Positions 44,327 to 52,668 of a stretch of 64,000 nucleotides of DNA are shown in pieces. The stretch is from Hyphomonadaceae bacterium (GTDB taxonomy: Bacteria > Pseudomonadota > Alphaproteobacteria > Caulobacterales > Aquidulcibacteraceae). The stretch lies in the NCBI GenBank assembly GCA_022841905.1, contig JALHQO010000001.1, positions 1 through 64,000 of the forward strand, given 5' to 3'. The notes under the pieces were generated by a model. It was not told where the DNA came from. It did no database searches and saw only the letters and a program-made list of their open reading frames with translations. How positions within the stretch are numbered: the stretch's first letter is position 1; the number at the start of each line of letters is the position of its first letter. The position numbers and the translations under genes were made by a program.

Positions 44327-45256
44327 ATGCGGCGTTTGATTTTGGCGGGTTTGGTTGCGGCTGCGGCGCTTACGGCGTGCACGCAGCCCGATCCGCTCGA
44401 GGCCAGTCGCCGCGCATGCGCCGACGATGATGGCGCGCCAGCGGAGCGCGTAGCCGCGTGCACGGCGCTGATCGAGAGCGGTGAATTGGAGGAGGCCGCG
44501 CGCATCGAAGCGCAAGCTGATCGTGGCGCAGCGAACCGGGCGGCGGGCGAAGTGACGTCCGCGCTTCGCGATTTCGAGGCGGTGTTGCGGGTGGAAGCGG
44601 ATAACGCAGTCGCGCTCGAAGGCCGCGCGGCGATACTACTGGCGAGCGGCCAGCTCGACGCGGCTGAGCAATTGGTGACGCAGCTGATCGAGACCGGCGA
44701 GGCCGACGCCAGCGCGCAATTCATGCGCGCCGAAATCGCGCGAAGCCGGGGTGACTACGCCGCTGCGCTGGAGGGCTACGATGCCGCCATCGCGCGCGAT
44801 CAGCGCATGGCGATTGCATTCGCCCGCCGTGGCCGCGCTAAGCAGCGCTTGGAGGATATCGACGGCGCGCTATCCGATTTCGATTCCGCGTTGCGCTTGG
44901 ATTCAAGCTTGGTCGATGCGCGCGCTGGGCGTTGCTGGCTAAGTCTAGCGGAAGGTCGTGATCTTGAGCGCGCCCGCACCGACGCTGAAACCGCCGCCGC
45001 AGCCGATCCGCGCCATGTCGAAGCGCAACTCTGCCGCGGCATCCTGCAATTGCGTGGCGAGGAATGGACGCAAGCGCGATCCTCGTTCGAGGCCGCACTC
45101 GAAGTCGAACCCGGCAATCCGACCGCACTCTTCGGCCGCGGCGTCGCCCGTCGTCGCAGCGGCGATAATGACGGCCGCGAAGACATGAACCGTGCCCGCG
45201 ACTTCGACCGCCATATCGGTGAGGCGTTCGATGATTGGGGTGTGCGGACGTTCTGA
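44327..45256 (+). CDS. TPR-repeat lipoprotein
   Basis: A 309-residue protein with a lipoprotein signal (MRRLILAGLVAAAALTAC). TPR-like helix pairs fill the rest (for example LRDFEAVLRVEADNAVALEGRAAILLASGQ and GDYAAALEGYDAAIARD, each a repeat). ATG 44327 was chosen over GTG 44324. It overlaps the next, related gene by 1 nt. Such proteins often assist outer-membrane complexes; the partner is unknown. Confidence 0.78.
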   Translation: MRRLILAGLVAAAALTACTQPDPLEASRRACADDDGAPAERVAACTALIESGELEEAARIEAQADRGAANRAAGEVTSALRDFEAVLRVEADNAVALEGRAAILLASGQLDAAEQLVTQLIETGEADASAQFMRAEIARSRGDYAAALEGYDAAIARDQRMAIAFARRGRAKQRLEDIDGALSDFDSALRLDSSLVDARAGRCWLSLAEGRDLERARTDAETAAAADPRHVEAQLCRGILQLRGEEWTQARSSFEAALEVEPGNPTALFGRGVARRRSGDNDGREDMNRARDFDRHIGEAFDDWGVRTF

Positions 45257-45850
45257 TGAAAGCGATGCTAGCGCTTTTCGCCGCCATTTTCGGCACGACG
45301 TGTGGAGCAACATTCTCTGCTGAGGACAGCATTGACTGCTCGCGAAGCGCAACCGAGCCGGAGCGTCGGATCGAAGCGTGCAGTCGTGAACTGGCCGCTA
45401 TAGGGCCAAACGGAGGGACGCTGTCATCGCGGGGCGCGGCGAAGGAAGCGCTTAGGGATTGGGTCGGGGCGCAGCGCGACTCTGAGGAAGCTTTAGCTCT
45501 TGCTCCAGAACTCGGCGGCCCATTGTTGGGTCTCGGAAGGGTGCATTTGGCGCAAGGTGATCTCGTAACCGCGCGGCGATACTTGAACCGCGCGATTGAG
45601 GAAAATGATTCTGGAATCGCTCGCGATACTTGGTAGCGATGCGCTGAGACAGCGTGATTATGCGGAAGCCTTGTCGCAGTACGAAGACCTACTCGCTAGC
45701 CAAACCGATAGTGCGATTGGTTTCTATGGTAGAGGGTTGGCGCGGCTAAGTATGGGTGATGAGCGCGGTCGTGAAGACATCGCGCTTGCTCGCGCTGGGT
45801 GGGACGGTGTTGATGCGCATTTTGGTGAGCAAGGTCTCACTGCGCCTTAG
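45256..45850 (+). pseudogene. second TPR protein gene, split by a frameshift
   Basis: A signal-bearing frame (MKAMLALFAAIFGTTCG) runs to a TAG at 45636 with TPR-like sequence (GGPLLGLGRVHLAQGDLVTARRYLNRAI). A second frame continues from about 45596 to 45850 with SDALRQRDYAEALSQYEDLL and GRGLARLSMGDERGREDI. The latter matches the C-terminal GRGVARRRSGDNDGREDM of the preceding paralog. A frameshift between about 45600 and 45640 best explains the pair. It shares its stop with the HAD gene (TTAG). Confidence 0.65.
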
Positions 45851-46695
45851 CGCAAAGCCGTCATCGCATAGTCGGCGCGAACGTTCTCCTGCGTAAACGC
45901 CAACTGCACTTTGTCCGCGTCCACTTCGCCTTCGGTCCAAAGCGCTTCGCCGTGCATGCCGGACGCGATAAAGAGGCAATCGAGCTCTTGAGTGTTGGCG
46001 CCAGCAATATCCGTCGGAATGCCGTCGCCGATGCACAGGATGCGTTCGCGTTTTACGCTGCGAAGCGCTTCCAGTGCGCGGCACGCCAATTCGTAAATCG
46101 GCGCATAGGGTTTGCCAGCCATGATCACTCGGCCACCGATTGCGGCATAGTCGCGCGCAATCGCACCAGCGCACCAGATCATCCGGTCGCCCCATTGCAC
46201 GACGATGTCGGGATTGGCGCAGAGCATATCGAGATCGCGGGCGCGGGCTTGGCGCAAAACGGCCACGTAATCCGCTGGCGTTTCGTCATCGCGGTTGAGG
46301 CCGGAGATGGCGACGAATTTGGCTTGATCGAGCGGCGCTTCAGCGAGGCCCAAGCCTTGCCACAGCGCGCGATCATACTCGTACGGCCCAATCCGATACA
46401 TCGGCCCCGGCGTGCGAGCGCCAAGCTCGGCGCGGATCGCATCGCCGGACGTGACGATCGCATCCCACGCATCGCGCGGTACGCCGGAGCGATCGAGCTG
46501 CGGCGGAATGGTCGCGCGGGGCTTCGGCACGTTGGTGACGAGGATGACGCTTTTGCCGGCGGAGCGCAGACGCTGCAAGGCTTGGTAAGCCTCTGCATAA
46601 GCGCTACGGCCATTATGCAAGACGCCCCAGACATCGCAGAAAAACGCGTCGTAGCGATCTGCGATTTCGTCGATCGAGCCAAGGATCTGAGTCAC
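45847..46695 (-). CDS. TIGR01459-type HAD-IIA hydrolase
   Basis: A 282-residue HAD phosphatase of the NagD-like subfamily. Motif I is DAFFCDVWGVLHNG, motif II VILVTNVPKPRA, and motif III/IV AGKPYAPIYELA with GDGIPTDIAGA. The substrate is unknown. Its start overlaps the uridine kinase stop by 4 nt. Confidence 0.9.
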   Translation of the reverse strand: MTQILGSIDEIADRYDAFFCDVWGVLHNGRSAYAEAYQALQRLRSAGKSVILVTNVPKPRATIPPQLDRSGVPRDAWDAIVTSGDAIRAELGARTPGPMYRIGPYEYDRALWQGLGLAEAPLDQAKFVAISGLNRDDETPADYVAVLRQARARDLDMLCANPDIVVQWGDRMIWCAGAIARDYAAIGGRVIMAGKPYAPIYELACRALEALRSVKRERILCIGDGIPTDIAGANTQELDCLFIASGMHGEALWTEGEVDADKVQLAFTQENVRADYAMTALR

Positions 46696-47300
46696 GCCAA
46701 AGCCTCGACAATGCGGCGCGCGTCAGCCTCGGCTTGCGCCGGGCCGGCGTCAGGCGGGGAGGTGAGAACGAGATCGGCGAAAGCCCGGTGCGGCGCGACG
46801 TGGGCGTCATGCATGGGGCGTACGGTAGCGAAGAATTGCGCCATCACCGAGCGTGGCGTTCGGCCGCGTGTTTCCACATCGCGGATCATCCGCCGCGCCA
46901 GCCGAAGCGCTTCGTCGGCTTCGATGAATACTTTAAGGTCGAACAGCTCGCGGAGATCGGAGGGCGCCAGCAGATGAATGCCTTCCACGATCAAAATTTG
47001 CGCATGAACGATGCGCTCAACTTTCGGCAACCGTGTGTGAGTGACGAGATCGTAAACCGGTTTGTCAAACGCAGCGCCGCTGCGCGCCAGCGACAGATGC
47101 TCGCAAAGCAGCGCGTGTTCCTTCGCGTCGGGTGCGTCGAAATTGTGCGTGGCGGCGTCGAAGTCGGGAACGGAGGAGGCGCAGCGATAATAATCGTCTT
47201 CCGCGATCACAACCGCGCCGGCGCCAAGCTTTTGTGCGACGGCGCGGGCGACTGTGGTTTTGCCAGCGCCAGAGCCGCCAGTGATGGCGATGATTTTCAT
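46692..47300 (-). CDS. udk: uridine kinase
   Basis: A 202-residue P-loop kinase. GGSGAGKTT is near residue 8, DDYYR binds the substrate region, and FDAPDAKEHALL and EGIHLLA match uridine kinases. It salvages uridine to UMP. ATG 47300 (MKIIAITGG) was chosen; the longer frame to 47351 is made of a heptamer repeat. Confidence 0.85.
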   Translation of the reverse strand: MKIIAITGGSGAGKTTVARAVAQKLGAGAVVIAEDDYYRCASSVPDFDAATHNFDAPDAKEHALLCEHLSLARSGAAFDKPVYDLVTHTRLPKVERIVHAQILIVEGIHLLAPSDLRELFDLKVFIEADEALRLARRMIRDVETRGRTPRSVMAQFFATVRPMHDAHVAPHRAFADLVLTSPPDAGPAQAEADARRIVEALA

Positions 47301-47303
47301 GAA

Positions 47304-47356
47304 GGGAATAGGGAGTTGGGAACAGGGAGCATCCCCATTCCCTATTCCCAACTCCC
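47304..47356. repeat. inverted heptamer repeat
   Basis: Four 7-nt units GGGAATA, GGGAGTT, GGGAACA and GGGAGCA are followed at once by the inverse pattern TCCCCAT, TCCCTAT, TCCCAAC and TCCC. Several pairings between the halves are possible, giving alternate hairpins. It separates tipF (stop 47361) from udk (start 47300), so it may act as a terminator or a leader structure. Confidence 0.75.
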
Positions 47357-47360
47357 ACTC

Positions 47361-48662
47361 TTAAGCAATCCGCCCACTCTGCTTCAGATAGAATTCCCGC
47401 GGCGGCGCGGTTTCTTCCATCAGGCTTTCCTTGATCGCGCGCGGCGTGCCGAAGAGGTGGCCCTGGCCGAACGGCACGTCGAGGTCGAGCACTTCGAGCA
47501 CGGTGTCTTCAGTCTCGATCCGCTCGGCGATCAGATCGATGCCGTAGCGCTGATAGACCGCCGAAATGTCCGTCGCCGCAATCTCGCGCGTGATCGCCGA
47601 GCGCGGGCGCAGGCCGCGATGGAGAATCTGATCGACCATGGTCTGCGCCGCGATCTTCACGTAGCGCACGCCGGAGCGTTCGAGATCGGGCAGATCGATC
47701 TCGGTGTTGGTGACGCGGTCGATCGAGAAGCGGAAGCCGAGATCGACCATCTTGGCCATCGCGCGCGCTTCGATCGAGGTGCGGTTTTCGTAAGCGTCCT
47801 GCGGGATTTCGAAGATGACGCTGCCGGCGAGATCGCGATTCTCGCGCATGAAATCGAGGAATTGCGGAAAAAATTGTTCGTCGGCCAAGGCCGAGGGGCT
47901 GATGTTGCAGAAGATGCCGACGCGGCGGTCCTGCTTCATCAGTTTGCGTACAATCTGGACGCAGCGGAACAAGAGGACGTTGTCGATGGTCGACATCAGC
48001 CCCGCTTGCTCGGCGGCGGGGATGAATTCCTGCGGCAGGATCAAGCGGCCATTGGCGTCCTTGAGGCGCGTGAATCCTTCATAGAAGGCCGTCTTGCGCT
48101 GCGGCAATTGTACGATCGGCTGCAAGTAAAGTTCGACGCGGTTTTCAAGCAGCGCCTCGCGCACAAGATCCATCGGCCCGCGCGCAGCACTTGGGCTGAT
48201 CGGCGTGATGCCGGCGTTTTGGATCGTTTGCAGGCGCGCATCCATGGCGGCGCCCAGCTTGTCGACGATCTGCTCGATGAGCTTCGATTCAATCTGCGGC
48301 GGCCCGCCGCTTTGATAGGTCGGCGCTTCGATCTGCGGAGCGCCGAAGGATTGCGTGGCGACAGCGGCTTCGATTTGATCAATGCGCGTTTGCATCGCGT
48401 CGATATCGGCTGTGACTTCGCGATGCGCGACGCGCAGGCGCTCCATGTCGCGCTTGATCACCTTCTCCGCATTGCCGATGCGCCCCGATGCGGCGGTGGT
48501 CGAGATGCTCGCATGCGTTACGGCGCACGCGCAGAAGAGCGCGATGGCGCCCAGGAAGGATGCGCCAATGTCCTGCCCGCCGACTTGCGTCAGCGCGATG
48601 CCTACGGTCCCCGAAATGGTGGCGTAGGCGATGTAGAGCAGGATGTGCGTGATGATGGGCAT
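47361..48662 (-). CDS. tipF: TipF-like degenerate EAL protein (c-di-GMP receptor)
   Basis: A protein of about 433 residues with two N-terminal helices (ITHILLYIAYATISGTVGIAL and GASFLGAIALFCACAVTH), a coiled coil (about 70-115) and an EAL domain. The EAL motif is changed (YEGFTRL) and the catalytic DDFG is replaced (SIDRVTN), so it should bind c-di-GMP without cleaving it. This is the layout of Caulobacter TipF, which places the flagellum at the pole. ATG 48662 (MPIITHILL) was chosen over 48692. No flagellar genes lie in the window. Confidence 0.72.
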   Translation of the reverse strand: MPIITHILLYIAYATISGTVGIALTQVGGQDIGASFLGAIALFCACAVTHASISTTAASGRIGNAEKVIKRDMERLRVAHREVTADIDAMQTRIDQIEAAVATQSFGAPQIEAPTYQSGGPPQIESKLIEQIVDKLGAAMDARLQTIQNAGITPISPSAARGPMDLVREALLENRVELYLQPIVQLPQRKTAFYEGFTRLKDANGRLILPQEFIPAAEQAGLMSTIDNVLLFRCVQIVRKLMKQDRRVGIFCNISPSALADEQFFPQFLDFMRENRDLAGSVIFEIPQDAYENRTSIEARAMAKMVDLGFRFSIDRVTNTEIDLPDLERSGVRYVKIAAQTMVDQILHRGLRPRSAITREIAATDISAVYQRYGIDLIAERIETEDTVLEVLDLDVPFGQGHLFGTPRAIKESLMEETAPPREFYLKQSGRIA

Positions 48663-48740
48663 TATTTGCCGTCCGAATCTCTCATGCCCCATGGGGCAGG
48701 CGCGCGGGTTGACGGAGGATTAACCAGCCTGAGAGCGGAC

Positions 48741-48769
48741 TTGACGGAATTATTGTAATACGATAATTG
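48741..48769 (+). promoter_or_regulatory. promoter of the DUF2975/XRE operon
   Basis: TTGACG (48741-48746) and TAATTG (48764-48769) are separated by 17 bp. The palindromic operator covers the -10 region, so bound protein would block RNA polymerase. Confidence 0.5.
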
Positions 48770-48777
48770 ATTATCGT
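48760..48777. promoter_or_regulatory. palindromic operator for the XRE regulator
   Basis: ACGATAATTGATTATCGT is a perfect inverted repeat (8-2-8) in an AT-rich patch, about 20 nt upstream of the first DUF2975 start. The operon encodes its own XRE protein, so autoregulation is likely. Confidence 0.65.
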
Positions 48778-48798
48778 CTTACTTGAGGAGTTCCGTTT

Positions 48799-49332
48799 AT
48801 GACCCAGGAAGCGGCCGCCCCGTTAGAACGCGCCCAGCAATTGGCGGGTGGCGCGGCCACCTTGGCTGTGGTGGCGGCAGTGCTGATCGCTCTGGGCGCG
48901 GTGGCGCAGGGCGTGGCGCCGGCGGTGAACGTCTTTGCCGCCCAGGAGGTGACATCGAGCCTTGCGGGCGTCGGGACGGTGATAAACGCCATCGGCGTGT
49001 TCTGGATCATCGTGCTGCCGAGCTTTCTCTTGGGCGGCGCTCTGCTCGATCTGAGCAAAGTGCTCGATGAATACGGCAAGGGACAATTCTTTACACTCCG
49101 CGCCAGCGCGCACGTCCGTAAAGCGGGAGAAGGCGCGCTCTGGGCGCTGGGTTTCAAGATCGTGGGTTCGCCGACGATCCTGAGTTGGATCACGCAAGAG
49201 GGGCGCGGCTTCATTTGGCACATGGAGCCGTTCGATCTCGGCCTCATCGCCTTTGCCGCCTTCGTCATGGTGCTGGGCCGCGTGCTTGAAGCGGCGGCGA
49301 AGATCAAAGCTGAAAACGACGAGATTGTGTGA
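48799..49332 (+). CDS. DUF2975-type membrane protein A
   Basis: A 177-residue protein with four helices, ending in FDLGLIAFAAFVMVLGRVLEAAAKIKAENDEIV, split here over the last helix and tail. It is a DUF2975 protein. The family is usually encoded with an XRE regulator. It shares the ENDxIV ending with the next gene product, so the two are paralogs and may pair. The promoter and operator precede it. Function unknown. Confidence 0.75.
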   Translation: MTQEAAAPLERAQQLAGGAATLAVVAAVLIALGAVAQGVAPAVNVFAAQEVTSSLAGVGTVINAIGVFWIIVLPSFLLGGALLDLSKVLDEYGKGQFFTLRASAHVRKAGEGALWALGFKIVGSPTILSWITQEGRGFIWHMEPFDLGLIAFAAFVMVLGRVLEAAAKIKAENDEIV

Positions 49333-49850
49333 TGAGCAACTCTGAACTCCGTGTCGAAAAAGCGCGCACGCAAGCGGGGCTGATGCGCGTCATGAATGCA
49401 GTGTTGATCCCGATCCTGATTGCAGCCATCGGGCTGCCATTGATCGGTGAGCTTTATCTGGTCACGTTCGAGCCTGCGCCGTGGGCGGCGGAGCTTGGCG
49501 CAGCGATTTCGATCGTGATCAAACTACTGAGCTACGCGCCAGCGATCGCAGCAGTGGGCGCAGTCGTCATGCTGCAGCCTGTGCTGGTCGAATACCACGA
49601 GGGACGCTTTATCTCTGAAAGGGCAAGCCGCGGGTTTCAGCTGGCAGGGCTCTTGGCGCTCGCGGCGTTCTTTCTGAAACTGCTGATCGCGCCGCTGGCG
49701 ATTTCGCTGCTCGGCGGGCCGGCCTTCGCTTGGCGCTTCGATCCGCTCGATATTGCTCTGATGGTCTTTGCATCCTCCGTGCTGATGATCGGCGGCGTGT
49801 TGGAAGCGGCGGCGGCTTCGCTCAAAGCTGAGAACGATCAGATCGTTTGA
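49332..49850 (+). CDS. DUF2975-type membrane protein B
   Basis: A 172-residue protein with four helices and the same C-terminal pattern (DIALMVFASSVLMIGGVLEAAAASLKAENDQIV, split at the tail). It is a paralog of the preceding gene and overlaps it (GTGATG). It also overlaps the XRE gene by 1 nt, so the three form one operon. Confidence 0.75.
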   Translation: MSNSELRVEKARTQAGLMRVMNAVLIPILIAAIGLPLIGELYLVTFEPAPWAAELGAAISIVIKLLSYAPAIAAVGAVVMLQPVLVEYHEGRFISERASRGFQLAGLLALAAFFLKLLIAPLAISLLGGPAFAWRFDPLDIALMVFASSVLMIGGVLEAAAASLKAENDQIV

Positions 49851-50086
49851 TGCGCATCGTCGTCACCCTCGACGTGATGTTGGCGCGGCGCAAAATGAAG
49901 GCCAAGGATTTGGCCGAGCGCATCGGCATCACTGAAGCCAACCTGTCGCTGCTGCGGACGGGCAAAGTGAAGGGCGTGCGCTTCGAGACGCTGGCCAAGT
50001 TGTGCGAAGCGCTGGACTGCAAGCCGGCAGACTTGCTGGACTTGGAGGCTGGAGAGGCGTCAACGGACGCCGAGGAGTCCGCCTAA
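49850..50086 (+). CDS. XRE-family regulator (YozG-like)
   Basis: A 78-residue protein with one HTH domain (MKAKDLAERIGITEANLSLLRTGKVKGVRFETLAKLCEALDC, read as helices 1-5). The YozG-type small XRE proteins accompany DUF2975 proteins. It should bind the palindrome at 48760-48777. Its stop overlaps that of the convergent antiporter as CTAA. Confidence 0.85.
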   Translation: MRIVVTLDVMLARRKMKAKDLAERIGITEANLSLLRTGKVKGVRFETLAKLCEALDCKPADLLDLEAGEASTDAEESA

Positions 50087-51048
50087 GCCAACAACAACCA
50101 GCAATAGCCGGCATAGTGTAGAAGGAGAAATGCACCTTCGTAGCGATTGACCTTGCCGCCTGTGTTGGCGTGAAGCAGCACCAATAGGGTCGCGACATAG
50201 AGGGCGGCCCAGTCTCGTGCGAGCAAGTCGGCAGGAACAGCGATAGGCTGCACCAGCGCGGTGATGCCGATGATTCCCAGAATGTTGTAGATGTTCGATC
50301 CGATAATGCCGCCGAAGGCGACGTCGGAGCGTCCCTTGAGTGCAGCCATGACCGATGTGACGAGTTCGGGCAGCGACGTGCCCAGCGCCACGATTGTCAG
50401 GCCAATAATGGTCTCTGACAAACCGGCGGCGCGCGCGATGGTTTGAGCGCCGCCAACGAGCAGGTCCGCGCCAAAGACGAGCATAACCAGACCGGCGATG
50501 GCGAACGCGGCGGATTGCCATAGCGGCGATGGCGCAGGCGAATGCTGTTGCGCTTCCGCGGCGTGCATCTGCGCCACAGGTGGCTTTCGCCGCTCCATGG
50601 CGTAGGCGAGCAAGACGTAGCCGATCAGGGCGGCGAGAAAGACTGCCCCAGTAAACCGCGATACTTCACCGAGAACGACGGCCACTGCGATGAATGCCGC
50701 GGTCGCCGCCAGCATCACCCAGCCATCGCGCTGCAGCGCTTTGGAATCGACGGGGATCGGCCTGATGATTGCAACGATGGCGAAAATCAACAGCACATTG
50801 GAGATGTTGGAGCCGACCACGTTGCCAACGGCGATGCCGGGCGAGCCCGCGAGTGCGGCGTTGATGCTGGCGGCCAGTTCGGGCGAAGACGTGCCGAAGC
50901 CGACAAGCGTCAGTCCGATCATGAGTTCTGAAATGCCGAACTTCCGCGCTACGCCAACGGCGCCGCGCACGACGAACTCGCCCCCGATCGCGAGGAGCAC
51001 AAGGCCCCCCGCAAGCGATGCCGCCACCACTCCCCAGCTTTCCACCAA
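50083..51048 (-). CDS. sodium/calcium exchanger-family antiporter (YrbG type)
   Basis: A 321-residue CaCA-family antiporter with about ten helices. The two inverted alpha repeats, GFGTSSPELAASINA followed by GNVVGSNISN, and ALGTSLPELVTSVMA followed by GGIIGSNIYN, hold the ion-binding Glu and Asn residues. It moves Ca2+ or another cation against Na+ or H+. It converges on the XRE gene. Confidence 0.9.
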   Translation of the reverse strand: MVESWGVVAASLAGGLVLLAIGGEFVVRGAVGVARKFGISELMIGLTLVGFGTSSPELAASINAALAGSPGIAVGNVVGSNISNVLLIFAIVAIIRPIPVDSKALQRDGWVMLAATAAFIAVAVVLGEVSRFTGAVFLAALIGYVLLAYAMERRKPPVAQMHAAEAQQHSPAPSPLWQSAAFAIAGLVMLVFGADLLVGGAQTIARAAGLSETIIGLTIVALGTSLPELVTSVMAALKGRSDVAFGGIIGSNIYNILGIIGITALVQPIAVPADLLARDWAALYVATLLVLLHANTGGKVNRYEGAFLLLHYAGYCWLLLA

Positions 51049-51106
51049 GCGCCTCCATAACGGGACCGTTGCGCATAGCGCGCCGAATGCCTCGGCGCCA
51101 AATGAT

Positions 51107-51859
51107 TCAGCCGGCGAACAACACCGCCGCTTGTATCAGATACACAACCCCAATCGCCGTCACGATCCAGCGTGTCCATTTGAGAAAGTTCGTGTCGCTC
51201 ATGCGGTCGAGCACGAGGCCGCCGAGCCAGGCGCCGATCATGGCGAGGGGTGTGGCCACCGCGAGGAACCACCATGGCGGCAGGCCGGAGCTTTGCGTCG
51301 AAGCGAAGAGGGGCACGCCGTAAAACACCATTTTCACGGTGTGGCTGAACGCCTGCGTTGCGGCTTTAGTGGCGACGATCTGGTGGCGCGTCAGCGCTGT
51401 GCGGACGAAGAAGACGTCGAGCAGCGGGCCGGAGACGCCGGCGATCACGTTGAGGCCGGTGACGCTCAGGCCGCAGGCGATCGCGTGTGTGGGTTTCGCG
51501 GCGTCGAGATTGAAGCGGCCTTTGGGTATCCAGGCGAGGCCAGGCACGAGGCCCAGCAGCAGAAACACCCAGGCCTTGGTTGGCTGATATGTGACCAGCG
51601 CCAGCAGCCCCGCCGCGATGGCCGAGCCCGCGCCGTAATAAAGAATGATCGGCCAATCGATGTGCTTGCGATGCAGCACAGCGCGCCAGCCATTGGACAC
51701 GAATTGCACCGCGCCATGCGTCACCATCGCGGCGGCGACAGGCATGGCGAGCGTCAGCGCACCCATGAGCATGAGGCCGCCGGCCATGCCGAAGACGCCG
51801 GAAATAGTGGCTGTAACGAGAACGACGAGTAGAAGCAGGGCCGTTGTGAGCGATGTCAC
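51107..51859 (-). CDS. TSUP-family transporter (TauE/SafE), second copy
   Basis: A 250-residue membrane protein with about eight helices. SGVFGMAGGLMLMGAL and AGVSGPLLDVFFVRTALTR are TSUP marks. It is only distantly like the TSUP protein of the sulfur cluster and has no sulfur genes nearby. The substrate is unknown. Confidence 0.82.
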   Translation of the reverse strand: MTSLTTALLLLVVLVTATISGVFGMAGGLMLMGALTLAMPVAAAMVTHGAVQFVSNGWRAVLHRKHIDWPIILYYGAGSAIAAGLLALVTYQPTKAWVFLLLGLVPGLAWIPKGRFNLDAAKPTHAIACGLSVTGLNVIAGVSGPLLDVFFVRTALTRHQIVATKAATQAFSHTVKMVFYGVPLFASTQSSGLPPWWFLAVATPLAMIGAWLGGLVLDRMSDTNFLKWTRWIVTAIGVVYLIQAAVLFAG

Positions 51860-51973
51860 GCGCGCCTCCCAAGCTAAAGGTTGGAAAACGGCGCGGCGGG
51901 GAGCGCCCCGATAGCCGCGTGTGGCGGCGCTCGCGTCAGTTTCAACGTACGCGCGTTCGCCGCGCTTGCCAAC

Positions 51974-52555
51974 TCACAGAGCCGCGAGCCGCGCTTCGAG
52001 CTTTGCCTCTGCGGCGGGCCATTCGTCGCGCAAAATCGAGTACCACGCCGTGTCGCGCCAGCCGCCCCATGGGCGGCGCATGTGGCGGCGGTGGATGCCT
52101 TCGAACCGTGCGCCGAGTTTGAGGATTGCGGCGCGCGATTGTGCGTTCTCTGCATCCGTCTTGAGTTCGACGCGCTCGGCGCCGCACGCGAAGGCGTGGC
52201 GCAGCATGAGCAGTTTGCATGACGGATTGACCGGCCCGCCACGAACCGAAGCCTCATACCAAGTGCCGCCGATCTCGACGCCGGAATCAAAATCGCGCGG
52301 ATTGATGTAGCTCGTCTGGCCAACGGCGCGGCCTTCAAAGATCACCGCATAGGGAAGCCAGCGGCCGGCTGCAGCCTGTTCGCGCTGCCAGTCGATGAAG
52401 GCTTCGAAACCGTCACGATGGAGGTGGGGGCTTGGGCTGAACTTCAGCGTGTCGCGTGGATCGCCGATGGCCTCGCTCAGCTCGGCCTTGTGGCGGTCTT
52501 CGAGCGGCTCAAGCCGAACCCAGGCGTTGGCAAGAGGCTCGTATTCGAGGTTCAT
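51974..52555 (-). CDS. GNAT N-acetyltransferase (RimJ/RimL type)
   Basis: A 193-residue acetyltransferase. [14 protein letters not shown] at the N-terminus, [24 protein letters not shown] and [42 protein letters not shown] (the acetyl-CoA site and its helix) match RimJ-like proteins. ATG 52555 starts MNLEYEPL. The substrate may be a ribosomal protein or a small molecule. Confidence 0.85.
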   Translation of the reverse strand: MNLEYEPLANAWVRLEPLEDRHKAELSEAIGDPRDTLKFSPSPHLHRDGFEAFIDWQREQAAAGRWLPYAVIFEGRAVGQTSYINPRDFDSGVEIGGTWYEASVRGGPVNPSCKLLMLRHAFACGAERVELKTDAENAQSRAAILKLGARFEGIHRRHMRRPWGGWRDTAWYSILRDEWPAAEAKLEARLAAL

Positions 52556-52668
52556 GCCATTCTCCTCGGCTCTCGCAGCGGCAGGCATCATCGCCCGCAT
52601 TGCCCCTGCGCGCGCGGAGGCTTAGCGTGGCGCAAATATCTACGTCAAAGTTATCTGGGAGAAACGCG

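Noticed and set aside
46734-48758. 674-codon plus-strand frame
   Set aside because: It runs antisense to udk, tipF and the heptamer repeat. Those minus-strand genes have clear motifs; the plus frame has none.
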